This document shows positions 62,842 through 64,000 of a stretch of DNA of 64,000 nucleotides, piece by piece. Position 1 is the first letter of the stretch. Every line of letters begins with the position of its first letter. The stretch lies in assembly GCA_902599405.1 (NCBI GenBank), contig CACKFO010000001.1, forward strand, positions 124,001-188,000, given 5' to 3'. A model generated the notes under the pieces. It had not been told where the DNA came from and did not search any database. It saw only the letters and a list, made by a program, of their open reading frames with translations. The position numbers and the translations under genes were made by a program. This stretch comes from an uncultured Alphaproteobacteria bacterium. Lineage in GTDB: Bacteria > Pseudomonadota > Alphaproteobacteria > HIMB59.

Positions 62842-63236
62842 TTTACCTTATAGGTATTCCTGGTTTAATTCCTTTTTATCTTTGTTTTTACAACATCGAT
62901 TTAATATTTCTTGATTTTGATAAAGACATGTTCGTCTATTACTCTGCAGTTATAATGTCATTTTTAGGTGCAGTATATTGGGGCGTTTATCTTCAATCAA
63001 AGAATAATATAGCTATTTTGTTTAGTGTTTGCCCTGCAGTTTATGCATTTTTGGTTTTAGCATTTGACTTAAAATTTGATGAAACTATTGGGCTTTTTAT
63101 AGCAGGTTATTTTATAGTTTTATGCTTTGATTTCTTTTTTTATTTCAAAGAAAAAATAATTAAAACTGATTATTTTATTTTAAGGTTAATACTAACAGCC
63201 GGTATTGCTCCAGCGCATATTCTATATATTTTATAA
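62838..63236 (+). CDS. DUF3429-type membrane protein
   Basis: The 132-residue protein has five hydrophobic segments. The second includes YYSAVIMSFLGAVYWGVYL, which is the family mark of DUF3429 (YxAxixSFLGxxxWG). This family has no assigned function. ATG overlaps the pterin dehydratase stop. The 3' end nearly touches the convergent chrR-like gene. Confidence 0.88.
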   Translation: MIYLIGIPGLIPFYLCFYNIDLIFLDFDKDMFVYYSAVIMSFLGAVYWGVYLQSKNNIAILFSVCPAVYAFLVLAFDLKFDETIGLFIAGYFIVLCFDFFFYFKEKIIKTDYFILRLILTAGIAPAHILYIL

Positions 63237-63242
63237 TTAAAA

Positions 63243-63857
63243 TTAGTTAGCGATTAAATTTAGTAACTTACCAAATTTACCGGAAAATTTAATTTTACCG
63301 TGAGTGTAGGCTAGTCCGATACAACCAGTTTTTGCATCACCAACAGGTGTATGATTATGATCATCACTTCTTACTTGAACAGATCCTTGTTTATAATTGC
63401 CATACTCATCACTATAAGAACCGTGTAAAACTAAAAAACTTTCATTACCTTCATGCGTGTGCTGAGGAATTTTTGCACCAGGCATTACGTGGATAAGTTC
63501 TAATTTTTCATTGTTGTCCTTAGGGAGTATAGAAGCAACCTTAACATCCTTAAAAGATTTCCACTTAATATTTTTGTTTTTTAAATGGGATCTTAAAGTA
63601 ATTGGTAATTGACTTAACAAAGGATCATGCTCCTCATCAATTTGAGGCGATGATTTTTCAATTTTTGTTTGATCTAAAACTTTATCCCATAATTCGTTAG
63701 AAAGTGGAGAGGTCTCGGCCTTATCTAAAAAATATCCACCCACCTCATTAATCGCAGAGTTTAGAGATCTATTCTCAGGGTCAACTTCAGCCAAGCACTG
63801 CTGGAAAATTAGACTTGCAGGTGAGTTAACGGGTGTACTAAGAATTTCGAATGTCAT
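63243..63857 (-). CDS. chrR: ChrR-type cupin anti-sigma factor with an altered zinc domain
   Basis: ChrR proteins hold an ECF11 sigma factor (RpoE) inactive until singlet oxygen or peroxides act. The 204-residue protein has a C-terminal cupin (about 120-190: HVMPGAKIPQHTHEGNESFLVLHGSYSDE). The N-terminal anti-sigma part should have H-x-H-x3-C-x2-C zinc ligands. Here only Cys21 and no His occur in the first 75 residues, although the following AINEVGGYFLD and LSNELWDKVLD match ChrR. The sigma gene lies four bases upstream. Confidence 0.85.
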   Translation of the reverse strand: MTFEILSTPVNSPASLIFQQCLAEVDPENRSLNSAINEVGGYFLDKAETSPLSNELWDKVLDQTKIEKSSPQIDEEHDPLLSQLPITLRSHLKNKNIKWKSFKDVKVASILPKDNNEKLELIHVMPGAKIPQHTHEGNESFLVLHGSYSDEYGNYKQGSVQVRSDDHNHTPVGDAKTGCIGLAYTHGKIKFSGKFGKLLNLIAN

Positions 63858-63861
63858 TTAT

Positions 63862-64000
63862 TTAATTAACCATACTTCCGCCGTCATTATTTAGATTAAC
63901 CATACTGCCGTCTTGTTCCAATTTGCCGCGGATCTTCTCTAATGCTAGACGAATTCTTGATTTTACAGTGCCTAATGGGATTTTGGTAATCTCAGCGATT
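63862..64000 (-). CDS. ECF sigma factor (RpoE/SigE-type), C-terminal end, cut by the window edge
   Basis: The last 45 codons of the gene are visible. They contain the region 4 recognition helix of ECF sigma factors, IAEITKIPLGTVKSRIRLALEKIR, which binds the -35 element. After it comes a tail with a near-duplication (GSMVN repeated, from 18- and 21-base copies). Next to a ChrR-type cupin, it fits an ECF11 sigma that answers singlet oxygen. The N-terminal part lies beyond 64000. Confidence 0.88.
   Translation of the reverse strand, partial: IAEITKIPLGTVKSRIRLALEKIRGKLEQDGSMVNLNNDGGSMVN

Noticed and set aside
1-64000. CRISPR array, prophage, insertion sequence or toxin-antitoxin pair
   Set aside because: No regularly spaced repeats, integrase, transposase, phage structural gene or recognisable toxin pair was seen on reading both strands.

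Overview
The window looks like a piece of a small, streamlined, very AT-rich marine alphaproteobacterial chromosome. Lineage is inferred from gene order and content: hrcA-grpE-dnaK-dnaJ, hisB-H-A-F, hslVU, the maf-aroE-coaE-dnaQ-Tim44-Smr block, rho/mnmE/mnmG/rsmG/parA/parB, a leuS-lptE-holA-like block, a Mic60-like/HemY pair and an ECF sigma/ChrR pair. Together with a glycine- and alanine-rich porin, this suggests a SAR11-like or HIMB59/AEGEAN-169-like organism; the sequence alone does not fix the family. No phage, insertion sequence or CRISPR was seen, and no stretch of 300 bases lacks a gene. Genes overlap at starts and stops throughout, convergent pairs share 3' ends, and TTG and GTG starts are common.

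Layout. 1-2.9 kb: a cut TPR gene, a DUF4864 protein and two exporters/transporters. 2.9-8.3 kb: the chaperone operon hrcA-grpE-dnaK-dnaJ-ogt, with a clear heat-shock sigma promoter in front of dnaK. 8.3-12 kb: rph-rdgB, a PBP-activator-like lipoprotein, rsmI and a BON lipoprotein. 12-15 kb: HIT protein and histidine genes hisF-A-H-B, with hisB broken by one base in a homopolymer. 15-20.6 kb: hslVU, then Smr, Tim44-like, dnaQ, coaE, aroE and maf. 20.6-30.2 kb: a 234-base AT-rich gap (candidate origin), rho, a secreted FG-GAP protein and a glycerophosphodiesterase, then mnmE-mnmG-rsmG-parA-parB with a 16-bp parS at the mnmG start. 30.2-34.2 kb: short HolA-like protein, lptE, leuS and a DUF3576 lipoprotein.

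34.2-44.4 kb: a porin with its own terminator and a double-palindrome upstream region, two head-to-head sulfotransferase-type genes, a YggS protein, LolA-like, an orphan winged-helix protein, ftsK, a ubiquinone hydroxylase, a LON-domain protein and a thioredoxin/TPR protein. 44.45-50.2 kb: tRNA-Gly(GCC) with a good sigma-70 promoter, followed by a group of surface-glycan genes (FkbM methyltransferase and four glycosyltransferase-type proteins) and a LysE exporter. 50.2-58.9 kb: HAD phosphatase, purH, rpe, rsmB, acs, EVE protein, tsaD, Mic60-like protein and a shortened HemY. 58.9-64 kb: DMT exporter, polysaccharide-lyase-like secreted protein, Bax-inhibitor-1 membrane protein, aldo/keto reductase, pterin dehydratase, DUF3429 protein and the ChrR/ECF sigma pair, the sigma gene cut by the window edge.

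Most of the window is housekeeping. I found no convincing new multi-gene system. The interest lies in reduced or altered versions of core genes (DnaJ lacking zinc motif 1, LeuRS lacking its N-terminal leader, short HolA and HemY, ChrR without its zinc ligands, rsmB without a normal start codon, a frameshifted hisB) and in compressed regulation: a terminator inside the next gene's signal-peptide codons, parS inside a coding start, and start codons one base apart on opposite strands.
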